Source of the DNA: Limnanthes douglasii subsp. nivea
Taxonomy: Eukaryota > Streptophyta > Magnoliopsida > Brassicales > Limnanthaceae
Reading direction: 5' to 3'
Length of the DNA: 64,000 nucleotides
Assembly (NCBI GenBank): GCA_036936605.1
Contig: JAUPFV010000002.1
Coordinates: 341,126,654 to 341,190,653, forward strand
Shown here piece by piece: positions 45,641 through 57,780 of the stretch. The translations under genes and the position numbers were made by a program. Position 1 is the first letter of the stretch, and every line of letters begins with the position of its first letter. Below the pieces are notes generated by a model, which made no database searches, was not told the origin of the DNA, and was given only the letters and a program-made list of their open reading frames with translations.

Positions 45641-46840
45641 CTCCAATATTATAATTCGATTATTGTAGATACACTACGTAGATCTCCTCAATGGAACTTA
45701 TTAATTTTTATGATGAACAATTTGTTCCTCACGATCATCATGATCTATTAGATTTTCCACTTGTGAAATCTCAATAGTTGGTTGTCTAACACATAATTAA
45801 GGTCGAGGTGCGTGTATGACAATTAACTTGTCACTTGAAAAAACATGTGGAAGTTGATAATCTATATTTTCAGGAAAAATGTCCTAAAATTGATCACTCC
45901 CACTAATTAAGTTATTTTCAACAAATTTAGCATTTCTTGATTCGACAATTCTAGTGGTATGAGACGGACAATAGTATCTATAACCCTTAGACTTTTCAGC
46001 ATATCCAATGAATTATCCACTAATGGTCCTTGGGTCTAGCTTTTCTTCTTGTGGGTTGTACAATCTCACGTCAGATGGGTATCCCTACATGCGTACATGT
46101 TGCAAACTCGGTTTCCATCCTTTAAATAAATCCTTTCGAAGGGACCCGGTTTAATATTTACGCTACCGTCTTAAGAGCTTCTACCCATAAATATTGTGGA
46201 AGTTTAACATTACTTCTCATACTTCTCACCATGTCCAATAAAGTCTGATTTCCTCTTTCTACCACACCATCCTGTCTTGAAAACCTGACATGGTGTATTG
46301 GGCAATAATCCTATGCTGTGGAATAAATCTTACAAATAGACTTGGTGTTTGTCCGTTATCGATATATCTACCATAGTACTCTCCACCTTTATCTGGTCTC
46401 ACAATCTTAAAGTGCTTATCACATTTTTTATCTACTTCAGCCTTAAAAAATTTAAAATCATCTAAAGCTTCATCTTTAGAACGAAGTAAGTAAAGATATA
46501 TATATCATGAATAATCATTTATGAATGTGGTAAAGTATTTCAGATCATTAGCGTTCATGTCGGGACAAAAAATGTCCGTATGTATAATTTCTAATATGGT
46601 TAAACTTATTTTCGCACTAATTTTGTGTTTGTTAGTTTGCTTTCCCTTAATGAAACCACCATAAGTTTCAAAACGAGCGAATTCTAAAGTATCAAGTACC
46701 CCATCATTTACCAACCTCTTAACTCTATCAATGGAGATATGTCCCAATCTTGAGTCCCACAAAATTGAAGAATCCTTAAATCCAGTATTAACATGTATAG
46801 GACTGCGAGTGATATTATTTTGCAAAGAAAGAAGATATAA
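45640..46840 (-). pseudogene. GAG-pre-integrase and integrase of copia element F
   Basis: 46825-46505 contains SSILWDSRLGHISIDRVKRL, the HxxxxH part of the zinc domain, then KGKQTNKHK and LEIIHTDIFCPD with the first catalytic Asp. The core continues in other frames toward 45900. It is non-functional. Confidence 0.7.
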
Positions 46841-46989
46841 ACCATCAGATAAAATACCATAATTAATAGTTTCTGAATTTCTAAGAATATTAAAACGTGA
46901 ATCTAAAAAATTAAAAGAAATTCCTAAATGTACAAGTCTTGAAACTGAAATTGGTACATAAAATGTATTTTATAATTTCAAATTAAAAT

Positions 46990-47889
46990 CACTACTTAAA
47001 GTTAAAATACATGTCTCAACAACTTCCACTACTTAGGCTTGTCATCCCCTGTAAGGTATTCGAAACATGGATTGTAGTACCACAATCAATCCACCATGTA
47101 TTATGATTAATATTAACCATATAAGATTCATAAACAAACACTAGAAACTTACATTTCTTCTCATGCCAAGTCTTAAACGTAATGCTATCTTTTTTCATGT
47201 GTTCTTTCTTTTTATAAAATAAGCGCGTAGAGTCGTTATTTATGCCTTGGGTAGATGAGAACTTTCATTTTCCATTAATTTGATCATTTTCTTCTTTGAA
47301 GAATAAGTTGTAGTAAGGTTCGCGTTTTCTCCCACTTTCATCTTCAATATCCCCTCGTCTTGAACACATATGGTCATAAGTTCATTAATTGACCATTTAT
47401 CCTTATATATGTTATAAGATTTCTTAAAAAGGAAATATTATGGATTAAGAGTACAAAAAGTAAAATGCACTAGGAAATATCCCTCCCACGCATGATATAA
47501 TCACGGACACCTTTAAACCCATTGTTCCTCAAAGATGAAATTTTAAGGTGCTAGCAAGAGCCTTGTCAGCATTTAGAAATCGTAAATCAATAACTTGAAT
47601 GAGATCTTTAACAGCAGTATGTTGATCCATTGAACACCGAATTCTAGCACAATTTGTTTTTATGTACATAATTGAGAGACGATTAGATCGGTTCCACTTT
47701 TTATAAAGATCAATTGCATCTGGACTAGTAGTCTCAGTGATGTTTGGTGGTTCGTCTTTCTGAATAACATAATCAATATTCATCCATCCAATTGTAAACA
47801 AAATCTTTCTCTCCACACCTTATACTTATCATCCTTTACTTTAGGAATGCCATTATCAACATAAAGAATGTTTCCAGTTAAAATTACTG

Positions 47890-47964
<75 letters not shown>

Positions 47965-47990
47965 CATTCTTATAAACCAAAATTTGAAAC
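46990..47990 (-). pseudogene. gag and protease region of copia element F
   Basis: The gag start region reads PKVKDDKYKVWRERFCLQL after an AT microsatellite. 47816-47529 contains MNIDYVIQKDEPPN, YKKWNRSNRLSIMYIK and LNADKALASTL, all copia gag motifs. Protease at about 47120-47060 reads TWWIDCGTTIHVSN, with DSG changed to DCG. Confidence 0.75.
47893..47960. repeat. (AT)n microsatellite near the gag start of F
   Basis: More than 30 AT units. On the minus strand it precedes the recognisable gag text by about 10 codons, so it expanded inside the element. Confidence 0.95.
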
Positions 47991-48549
47991 TTAAACTTAA
48001 TCACATTCATTTCTATACAAAACTATATGATGAAACCATTAAATCATATTCATTTCTTAATTCCTGTGGGTACATTAAGAAAAATAATTTAATATTTCAA
48101 TCTAATTAATCATACAAGTATAACAAAAATTTCATGTGGGTATATTTCCTCATATTACATATAATTAATTACAAATTTATGTCTACTTAAGAAATTTTAA
48201 ACAACTAGAAATGTTGTGGCTACTTTCCATTTACAAAAAATATTAAATCACTTGACATATTATTTAATCCGCGTTCATGTACAATCCTTATAGTCATTTT
48301 TAACTCATTATTATAACCTATGTACATGTCAATAAATTAAAGCAAAGAAACATAAGCTAATCATAATTTTATGCCTCCACCAATATCAAATGCAAATAAC
48401 ATATTAGACCCAACATTCAGAACCATGAAATATGTATAGAATACTAGAATTATGCATTATGACCAAATACACATACTGTATTTTGAATATGAAGAATAAG
48501 TGTTCATATAACAATATATATAATAAACAAGGCAGATGAAATTACACGC

Positions 48550-48561
48550 TCTGATACCAAA
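48550..48561 (-). other. Primer binding site of element F
   Basis: Minus-strand TTTGGTATCAGAGCG, the tRNA-iMet-type PBS, directly follows the LTR end TTTTTACA. Confidence 0.75.
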
Positions 48562-49517
48562 TGTAAAAAGATTTGAAATGACTTAATGTATATTCTAACA
48601 ACAATATTAATATACAAAAATCAAAGTGGAAGCGATAAACAAGACTGATTGTACCTCTAACCATTGTCATTTGACTGATTAAATTGTCTTGCCGTCACAG
48701 AAGTAGTTATTTAATAGTATGAGTGTGCGGTTTTCTAAAGGTGGGAGGTAGTTATGGAAAGTTATCTTGATCATTGATAACTTCTCATTAAATGGATCAC
48801 ATATGTAAGACACGTCTTACAATACATAGCTTCAACCAAAATATTTTCGCAAGTGAAAATGCTATTCTTTTGCAAGTAAAACTGATATCACAAACAATTA
48901 TGTTCACAAGTAAATTACATTATTTTTCGTAAGTATTAAGCATCATATTTTTCTCATGTATATAAGACTAATTTACGCAAATATAGAAAAACCATTTTCG
49001 TAAACTAATAGGCCTTGATTTTTGCAACTACATCTGCAATTACAACACGAATATGTTGTACGAATCAAATATTTGCAGTTTATCGTTTCATTCTAGTTTT
49101 CTTTCTACAACATAAAATTTTAAACCATAAATTTACCACCTATGTAAAACTAAAATTAATAAGAATAATAACAAATATACGATACACATTTTACATAAAT
49201 ACATAATTGTATACAGATCGTCAGATTTGTATGTATTAAAACCATAGAATAATAAAATGCTAAAATCGTATCACAAAGCTATAAAATTGTATCAAATCCA
49301 TCGAAATTTAAACTAAAACCCATATACTCAAAATACATTTAAACGATTTCGAAATCCTGAGCAGTTATCGAGGAAACAATATGTAAAAAAATATAACAAA
49401 TCATAACACATAGAGAGAAAATTCATTAAAGAAGGAATTTGAGAGAAAGAATAGGAAAAAAATGAATAAATCCGAATAGAAACGTCGCAGGAGTATTTTC
49501 TAAATCCAGATATTACA
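48562..49517 (-). mobile_element. 5' LTR of copia element F (about 956 bp)
   Basis: The 3' end is fixed by the PBS. The 5' end is proposed at TGTAATATCTGG (minus strand), giving TGTAA...TTACA terminal repeats. No partner LTR is available to confirm it. Confidence 0.5.
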
Positions 49518-50297
49518 TGATAGTAATTAATTTAACATTATACACTATATGGTAATAAACTATTGTTTGGATATTTATTGATAAATAAATTCAACGATAC
49601 TTATCCAAATAAAAAGATGGCAGTTAAAATCCGATAAGAAAAACTTAACATATTTTTATTTCTTTAAAATTCTTAAATTTGTGTACAATTGCAGTAACAG
49701 AAAAAAATCGATTATTAAATAAGCCCTCTTAACTAAAACTACATTTTTTTTTCATTAAGAATTTTATACAAAAATATAAGTAAATTAACATTATTTTGTT
49801 TCAAATAAAGTGATATATGTCTGCTTAATGATATATTTGACATTTGTCAATATATTGTCCAATTAAATAAGTAATGAGATGTTTAAATCAATTGAATAAT
49901 TAGATATATAAGTGACAAATATTTATGGAGGTAATTGTGTAAAGACCGTGAAGGATTGAGCCTAAATTATTAACACTTAAGTCTAAACTAAAAGTTTAAA
50001 AACTAATTTGAATAAATAAATTTAGTGGATTATAGTATATGACCACAAAGATAATTACAAGGTATGAATGTAATTAGCTTAAAGTTAAACTTAAATTGCA
50101 TAATATCTTATTATGCACATGACAAATGACAATATGTATTCCTTCATGTAGTCGTATTATTGTTCGTGGCTCTTAATGGTTAGAAACATAAAAAGTCTAG
50201 ATTTTTTTATCATATTTTCTATTACTGATAAATTAAGAACGAAATTGAATATTGAAGAAAGACAAAGGAATAGCATATCTAGAAAATTCAAAAGAAC
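49518..50297. other. AT-rich DNA without recognised genes
   Basis: No open frame or element signature was seen. Confidence 0.45.
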
Positions 50298-50775
50298 ATT
50301 GATGTGGTAGCACAAGTTCACGGTTATACGGTTATTTTCGTCAAACGAAAACGGGTCTTATTTGGAGCTCGATTATTAGAATTAGGAACTGCGACTACTC
50401 ATATCGAGCGCATCTAGAAGCCCAACGACTTTCGAAATTATCGTAGAGAAAAACTCAATGACGAAGTTCAAGCCCAAAATTACAGCATTTTGTTGAATTT
50501 ATTTAAAATACTTAAATAGCTTCAATCACTTTGATATTGGGTTGGGATTTATGTTAACCGTATAAATCAAGTTGTAATTTTTGTGTAGGACTTTAATCAC
50601 TTATAGAAAAGGCTCTTAAACCTTACTTTTTTGGACAGACTTTAATTAATTGAATTTTAAGATTATTTCTTTGAGTCTCTTTTTATCCATAACCTAGGTA
50701 TAGGGTTTTATCTATTTTTCATCTTTTTCCTTGTATTTTGTAGCCGTCAGTTCTTTCCGTATTATCATGACGCCA
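50298..50775 (+). mobile_element. LTR/leader fragment of an E-related gypsy element
   Basis: It aligns with 40233-40755: TGATGTGGTAGCAC start, TTATTTGGAGCTC, CTTTCGAAA, TATAGAAAAGGCTCT, AACCTAGGT and the ATG-CC(A/G)-CC-like gag start at 50768. Identity is only moderate, so the two copies separated long ago. No gag beyond the start is visible. Confidence 0.55.
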
Positions 50776-50814
50776 TCAAACATGATGTAAAAGAACTACA
50801 TTGGCTCCTCAGTA

Positions 50815-50883
50815 ACTGCTAGGATGAATAACATAAGAAGTATGTTTTTCGCATACTTCCTAGCAGTATGAATAACATAAGAG
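50815..50883. repeat. Compound inverted/direct repeat
   Basis: ACTGCTAGG (50815) pairs with CCTAGCAGT (50859), and GAAGTATG (50837) with CATACTTC (50852) around a 7-base loop. The 14-base ATGAATAACATAAG occurs once inside the left arm and again just after the right arm. Confidence 0.7.
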
Positions 50884-51950
50884 AACAATTTTTTTTGAGT
50901 AACAGATATACAGAAATATTCAATATATTTCATTAGTTGGTAAACTTAGGTCCCTTACGAAATGATTGTAGGATTATATGTATGTATGAAATCAATTAGA
51001 AAGCATTTCAATTTTAATTTTGAGTAAAAAATTCATACCATTAGGAATATATATTGTTAAAACTTAATATGGTACATATTTATAAATTTTAAAAACTATG
51101 CTTGATTGATTCGATAATTGAAAGATTAATAATGCATGTTTCTATATTTAAGGTTTAATTATAGGTAAAATTTGGGTTGTATCTTAATTTAATGTTTATT
51201 TGTTGCCAGAAAAGAGGATTTTAATAGCAAAGTAACCTCGAATCGGTGCTATAAAACTTGAAAATAAAGTATTGTTATGAAAACTTCACTACAACCACCC
51301 ACATTGTTGCCCCCACATTTTATTTTTCAGTTTATCGAGGTGGAGTCTAGTTCCCCACGGTTAGGTGTCGAGTTCTCAGAGACGAGATCTAGCTCATCGT
51401 GGTGAACATGTACTGCTGCAGCAAACAAATTATTCGCCGCATTAATGAACCTATATGAATTATAAGTTTAGGTCGTCATTCCGTCAGACATATGACCAAG
51501 TGATATGTGTTTGAATATGGTTTATTTTGGTTAACTCAGATGTGTCTAGATGTTAAATGGAATTTTATTATTCAAACGTTTTCAACTATGTTAGGTAAAT
51601 CATGAAGGTTGATTGGTGAATTGAGGAATCTAAGGTCTAAATAGTTCATAGATAATCATATTGCAAGTATTGTATACCCAAAAGAAGGTCCATGTTTGAT
51701 ATATTTAATTATGAAGCACGAGAACATCATATGAAAAAACTCAATGAATATGTTTTCAATTAAAGTGAGGAAAGCAACCCAAAAAAGGTTTCATTGGTAC
51801 TTAATCAATTAAAATTAGATTAATAATGGTTTTATCAAACTATTAAAATGTATGTTAGTATGTTTGACCAAATGTACTTTATTAGAGATGTATATTATGT
51901 TTTACATGTAATATACCATCTTTAATTACTATTTGAATTTAAGTATCATA
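50884..51950. other. AT-rich DNA without recognised genes
   Basis: No convincing gene. A GAGGTGGAGTCTAG...GAGACGAGATCTAG imperfect repeat lies near 51340-51390. Confidence 0.4.
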
Positions 51951-52149
51951 TGTCAATATTTGCGAATCTTAAGTGGATGGCTCAGATTTTAACCAATGGA
52001 AATAGGATATAGAATTGTTCCTTAAATGTTATGATTATGAAGGAACACTAATGGTATCCCAACTCATGGTCATGTTTCTTTTACAAAAGAAAATGGCGTA
52101 TGGAAAATGAATGGGAAAAGTATTAGGCTTCCATGAAAACGAAATGCAA

Positions 52150-52660
52150 TCTCACTACTTTAGATTGCTCATAAGTTAACCTTGTTTCAGTTGCAAAAAA
52201 TACTTTGTGGATTGATATGGCTGACACCACTCAGGTGTGTATTTCTTTATATGCTAAGTTAAAAAGTCAAATCTTCAAAGAATATGAAAGATTCATTTAT
52301 ACAGTAGAGGGAACCTCATGTTATGTCCTTTCTATTTGTGATTTCCATTTAAAATTATCAAGTGGACATATGTTTAGACAATTTCAGTTATTAATATCTA
52401 TTTCGAAATAATGAGACTATTTGATATAATAATATAGTAGTTGATACTGGATGTTTGCAAATGAATCATATGTTGTATTTATTAGATAGAATTGGCATCA
52501 TTATGAAAAAATGAACACACAAGTAACACATAACACGATTAATAAAACTTAATGTTCAGCAAATATTAAACACGTGAACTTATGCCATATGTCTTAAGTA
52601 AGGATTGATACTCTTATTTTTGAATATTTATTAAGCTAATTTGAGGATGTGGGACGGTCC
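52150..52660 (+). pseudogene. Possible copia protease remnant, plus strand
   Basis: TLWIDMADTTQVCIS near 52205 matches the copia protease motif (TWWIDSGATTHIS), followed by ERFIYTVEGTS...VLSICDFHLKLSSG. The active-site Ser/Gly are lost. It has no LTR or neighbour to support it further. Confidence 0.45.
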
Positions 52661-53450
52661 AAGAGCTCGACGGTAAACTCTCCAAGTAAATGGTCTTACT
52701 CTCTCTGAGTAATTAATCAGAGCCTACTTTCTGAGAAATGGAAATCAAAGCCTACTTTCTGAGTAATTAATCATCTCAAAAACTCAAGATCTAACTTAAT
52801 ATCGTAACGTTGAGGATCTGAAATTGAAGAAAACTTCAAGAGGGGATCTAGTGTTACACCAATATTCGAAGAAAATTCAAGACTTGATAAGAGTGAATCA
52901 AAATTTCAACAAATGATTTAATAAGGATTTAATCAACATGATCAATCTCTTCTTCAGATTTTCACCTCAAGATCTCAAGAGATAAACAAATTTAACATTA
53001 TTCGAAAAAAAGGGTTTTAGGGTCTCATCTTGGATTGAAGAAAGTTAATATTATGATAAAGTATTGGAACTAAATTCATAATCTTAACAAAGATTCTATG
53101 TTTTCAGTAGCTGGTGAAAGTCTCAAGTTTCATGGAATAGAGGAATCTAGTCACCTTCATCAACAATAACCATCAACTCAAACATAAATTTATCCAAAGA
53201 AGAATCCATTGGAGCTTTCTCAAAACTCAAATAGAGAAATTAATGAATTAATTTACAAATGCCCCGCAAAACAAACAAGGTCAATTTCGAAAGGATAAAA
53301 AATGTAAGGATTGTTTTTTACAAAAGTATGAAGATCAATTCCCTGCTCTCAGAAGGAACCCATTATCTTATCAAAAAAATAATCAAGTAGAATCAATAAA
53401 TCAATGAAGAATATTACAAGCAAATAATACAACCAAAATCAAATAAGAGA
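52661..53450. other. AT-rich DNA with short repeats
   Basis: A short duplication (AGCCTACTTTCTGAG twice, CTGAGTAATTAATCA twice) lies at 52700-52775. The remainder shows no gene I can name. Confidence 0.4.
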
Positions 53451-53454
53451 GAGA

Positions 53455-53899
53455 TCATTCACGAGCAGGCTCACATCCCAACTAAAGGAGAACACAAGGT
53501 TGTCAACTTCACACAAAAAATATAAGTTGCTTCTTATAGTTCCATAGATTATTTAGAGAATAGTATTTTTATAGTAAAAAGAAGTTTGGAGGAGTAAATT
53601 CTAGAGAGAGAAGTACAAGATAATTAGAGAGAGATAGGTAGGTAAAATGTATTAATCTGTAAAAATTGAATCACCATTTCCAATAAGAGGAGATGCATTT
53701 TTATAGTGTATTTAATGGGTATTTTATGTCTAGAAAATGACTAATTGTGGTTCTTTTTCTTAAAATTATAATTAATTATAAAGAAATCCTTTTATTACAA
53801 CATTGTTATCATATTTCTCCTATGAAGTTTTATTTACATAAAATTACTCTTTTAATTTTCCTAATCTCATTTTCCACTCTTATGAATTTTCCCTTATCA
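53455..53899 (-). mobile_element. Probable 3' LTR of element D
   Basis: Its edge at 53899 (minus-strand TGATAAGG) is directly preceded on that strand by a GGGGGGCTAC polypurine tract (53900-53910), as in B (GGGGCTAC|TGATGAG). A TATA core (TATAAAAATGC, minus strand) lies at about 53694-53704. The other end is uncertain. No second D LTR is in the window. Confidence 0.45.
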
Positions 53900-54559
53900 G
53901 TAGCCCCCCATTCTTGTGAAGATATTAGAGTGAGAACTGTAGCTAGCCAACACTTAGATTTATCCGAATCTATTTTTCTCATTGGATTTGTGATGCTGTT
54001 GATGACCGATCCTCAAGATTTTATTGGTATCATTGTCAAAGAATTCTTTTTTGCCTAGCATGTGTCAACATTTGTTAGGTGTGATATCAGAACTCTCTGA
54101 CACACCAATGTATAGTGTTATGAGTGTGACATCACTTGTCGATTGGTATGCTCGACGGGTGCCTATTGGTCTGACAGAACGGCAACTCGAAACGGCACAC
54201 TCCTACCCTATGCATTAATTTCATCTTCTCCTATGGATTTTCCCTTGCGAAAACATCTTATAGAAACACTTGGCTTTAAATTTATTGAGGCCCGACTATT
54301 TTTTATAAAAACTCAAGCGTGTGCATTGTTCTCACTCAATATATTTTAAAGACACATATTTTCAAATATATTTTTAGAGAGAGAAGTAATTTATGCCTAA
54401 AGGTTTTTCTAATCTTAGATTGGTTTTTTTCAATCAAAAGGCCAAGGAGTGACAAGTTGATGGGTTGTAAGTTAAACCAGAATCTCAACCAATTGTAAGT
54501 ACATAGTACGGTATTTGGCCTGCAACCAACAATTCATCTGATGCGACAATTCTCTCAAA

Positions 54560-56960
54560 TATTTATTGTCTTCCCCCAGTCACGCTTGCTCAGTAATTGA
54601 AAATCGTGACTACAATAATCCCATGGGAAAATACGATAGGTCCTTGAAAGGTGAAGCCACAGAGTGGAAACGATTCCCTAAACAAATAAAAAAACACATA
54701 CTCAAGCCCCGTCAGATATTCCAACTACTTCGTTTGCTACACCATAAACTACTTCACATCCTACTCCTGAGGCTCCGCCTCTAAAGTTAAAGAATACTAT
54801 CTTTGCTCATTCAGTGAACATCCGTCGAACCTATCCAAGAGATCGATTCGAGTGCTTCAACTGATCAGCCTACAAATATAGGATCCAAGCCACGCTGATA
54901 CCAATCAATCGGAAGAGCTCGCTGAAACTGAGAAAGTCGTAATACCATATTATGGTGAGGAAGAACTCGCGGTCTCAAACCCTCAAATTGTTGAGGAAAA
55001 TTCTCTCTCCAAAAAGAAATCCAAATCAAAGGAAGACCCTACTTCACTTCCTCCACATAACGACCCTCTTATTGGAAATAATCTCTGAGCCATTGAGGGA
55101 AAACATATTTTAGACTTCTTGTAAGTTAAAAGATAAATACTATAATTCATCATATAAGGAAAAGCTGACGGCCCGATGCGAAATTCATTCTTCAGTTACC
55201 ATCCGATTTCTGACTGCTGGGGAGACATATTTATCAGTCCAAGATCATGAATTGATTGTTTATCCAAAAATTATGAAGTGGGGGTTCAATTTTCTCTAGA
55301 CCCTTTATTTATCGAATATTTTGAGATTGTCAACCTTAGTTCGATCCAAGCTGGACCAAATATATGGTTTACCTTAATGGCTTGTATAATGACCTCTATG
55401 GGGACATAATTTTATTTGGAATAGTTTGCCACGAAAACTGGGTTGGCGAGTAACCCCTACTTCCCATTCTATTTGTTAACTCCATGGAACAAACTCAAAA
55501 TCGTTAAGGCAATAAATGGAAGCAACAATGTTTCTTTATGTTTGGTCCTTGGGAGACATGATATGATGCTACAGCTGATAGATCATACAGACTGTCCCTA
55601 AAATGGATATGTAACTTTTTATCTTTTTTTTTCTCAACTAATGCATTTCTGTTTTACAAAAAAACAATGACAACGGTGCCCAAACCATTTGTGAATATTG
55701 TACCCAAGGCGAAAAAATATTTTTCCAAGCTGAGTAAGTAGGGTAAGACTTCTTGGTCCAACGAATTTCATCGTTGCTTCAATTCAACCAATCTATTCAA
55801 GAGTCATCTTTGGAGGCCTAACCCATCCAAAATCCTATCTTTAAAAGTACTCATGGTTCCTCTTACTCAATACAAGGTGTTAAATAGATTAGAAGCTTAG
55901 GATATACTCGTTTTTCTACATCCGAGGGCTAGAGTTATGAGCCATTGCAAACAAAAAACACTAGTGATTCTTGAATGGAGAATGAAGCCCTAGAGACTTC
56001 TGGCCCAGTAACCCAAGACACTAATAATAATGTTGAGAGAACGAATCCTGTGGAGAAGAAACGTTCAAAAAAACCATCCCAAGAAAACCTTCCTAAAAAC
56101 AGGCGTCAACAAATATCGAATGAAGATGATCAACAGGATATAGAAAACATCATTTCCTCGTAATATGAACCTGTTAATCATGAATTGCCCTCTCCAGAAA
56201 AGGTTTTCATCAAATTAGAGTCCTCTCAGCTTCCAAATGACGAGCTGGTTATTCAAGATCGTGAAGGTAGTATTGCTCGAGGGGATAATTCTTCGACGAC
56301 AGTTTTGTTCAAAGCTAGTTCTTCATTGGAGTCATTCAAAATCCCTTCTGGTGTTGCCTTTTCGTATTCATAAACTTCTTCGATCCTCGGTTATCCTTGG
56401 AAATAGATTGAAATATTTGAGAGATTGAAAAAACAGTATAAATCATAAGTTTTAAAATTGAAATCAAAGATCGAGGAACTTGAACAAGAGCTCTCCACAC
56501 TTTAAACACAGGTTGCCACTAATTATGAGAAGCTTGTGCAAAAGATTACATCATGATTTCCGAAAAGTGTTATCAAGATGAGAGATATCTTTACGTTGAG
56601 AAAAATGCCAGGAAGGAATTTCTCATCAAGGCTTAAAAGGAGGGGAATGATAAAGCCTCTTTAGTTTCGAACGATGTTTTAAAGATATTGAACGAGTTGT
56701 GCAAGAAAAAAAGGTCATTCAAAACCAAGCAAAAGTTGATTAAAAAAAACTAATCTTGAAGCTTATGCTTCTAAATGTGTCTTTAAAGTGGATGCGAGGG
56801 ATGCAAAAGTTAAGTCTGGGTTGATTTTGGAGATTGATGAACGTTACCCTGACTTAAAGCTAGGTAGATTTTGGGATCATGTTCGATCGAATAACATCCT
56901 CTTGTAGTTTCTTTGGACGATGATGAGATTTCTTATGAACTTCGGATGATGATCCCTTCA
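54560..56960 (+). pseudogene. Degenerate aORF of element D (full span)
   Basis: It starts about 650 bp inside the D LTR, as the B aORF does. A basic N-terminus (54620-54780) is followed by Ser/Pro-rich text. The helical domain at about 55270-55420 (LSSIQAGPNIWFTLMACIMTS) matches the aORFs of A and B. An acidic/basic linker (55975-56163) and the coiled coil (56390-56600) follow. Many stops. The last part lies within the large duplication. Confidence 0.5.
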
Positions 56961-57007
56961 GATCCTTTTCAGAATAAAAAAGTTGAAGTGTTTATATTCA
57001 AATTGTG

Positions 57008-57131
57008 TTTTGTGAAGTCCTCATTTTGTTCGAGGAGATTTTGTGAAGTCATCATTATGTTCGAGGCCATTTTGTGAAGTCCTCATTATATTTGAGGAAA
57101 TTTTGTGAATTCCTCATTATGTTCGAGGGAA
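57008..57131. repeat. 31-bp tandem repeat, second copy
   Basis: Identical to 618-741: four units of 31 bp. Confidence 0.9.
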
Positions 57132-57170
57132 TTTTATCAATAACCATCCGAAGTTTAAATTTTGTTGATA

Positions 57171-57570
57171 TTTTTTATTCAAAATTAATAGTTTAAAGAC
57201 TAACTTTTTTTGGAAGACTCTTTAGGTCCAAAATTAAAAGTTAAAAACCAACTTTTGTTGGAAGAACCTTTAGATCCAAAATTAATAGTTAAAGACCACC
57301 TTTTGTTGGAAGACCCTTTAGGTCCAAAATTAATAGTTAAAACCCAACTTTTGTTGGAAGACCCTTTAGGTAAAAAATTAATAGTTAAAACCAACTTTTG
57401 TTGGAGGACCCTTTAGATCCAAAAAGATAAAAGTTGTTTACCAACATTTATTGGAAGACTCTTCTGTTCAAAACTGATAAAATTTACCGACCACCATTTA
57501 TTGGAAGACCTTTCCAATCCAAAAAGATAAATTTTGATGACCAACATTTGTTGGAAGACCCTTCCGGTCT
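57171..57570. repeat. ~48-bp hairpin tandem array, second copy
   Basis: Same as 781-1180 with one substitution (57246). No unit has been gained or lost between copies, notable for a tandem array. Confidence 0.9.
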
Positions 57571-57639
57571 AAAAAGATAAAAGTTGTGCAAGTTATTATA
57601 ATATGGAAAAGAAATGTTATATATAAGTCGGCTATAAGG

Positions 57640-57780
57640 GAACCTCAATAAAACCTTCATGCGCCACCAGGGCAGGAAAGAGTATGCCACCGATGCTTAC
57701 ACAAATTTTCAAAAATATATACAAACGTTTTGTTCATTCCACATACAATTTAAGGTGCCCAATATTTATACGGGTGGCGA
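57640..57780 (-). pseudogene. Truncated pol 3' end of D with boundary block, second copy
   Basis: Same as 1250-1390: the GCGCCACCAGGG block at 57659 and the NIGHLKLYVE-like minus-strand end. Confidence 0.5.

Larger units (their letters stand above)
43925..49517 (-). mobile_element. Ty1/copia element F, 3'-truncated
   Basis: Minus-strand order is LTR (48562-49517), PBS, gag, protease, GAG-pre-integrase/integrase, RT and RNase H, the copia order with integrase before RT. The element ends in its 3' UTR at about 43925 without the second LTR. It is riddled with stops and frameshifts. Confidence 0.75.

Noticed and set aside
53747..54349. Three plus-strand ORFs (64-103 codons)
   Set aside because: They cross the D LTR edge and polypurine tract; no motif and no shared frame.
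54890..54906. iMet-type PBS (GCTGATACCAA) near 54895
   Set aside because: Weak match inside the D aORF text, with no LTR edge beside it.
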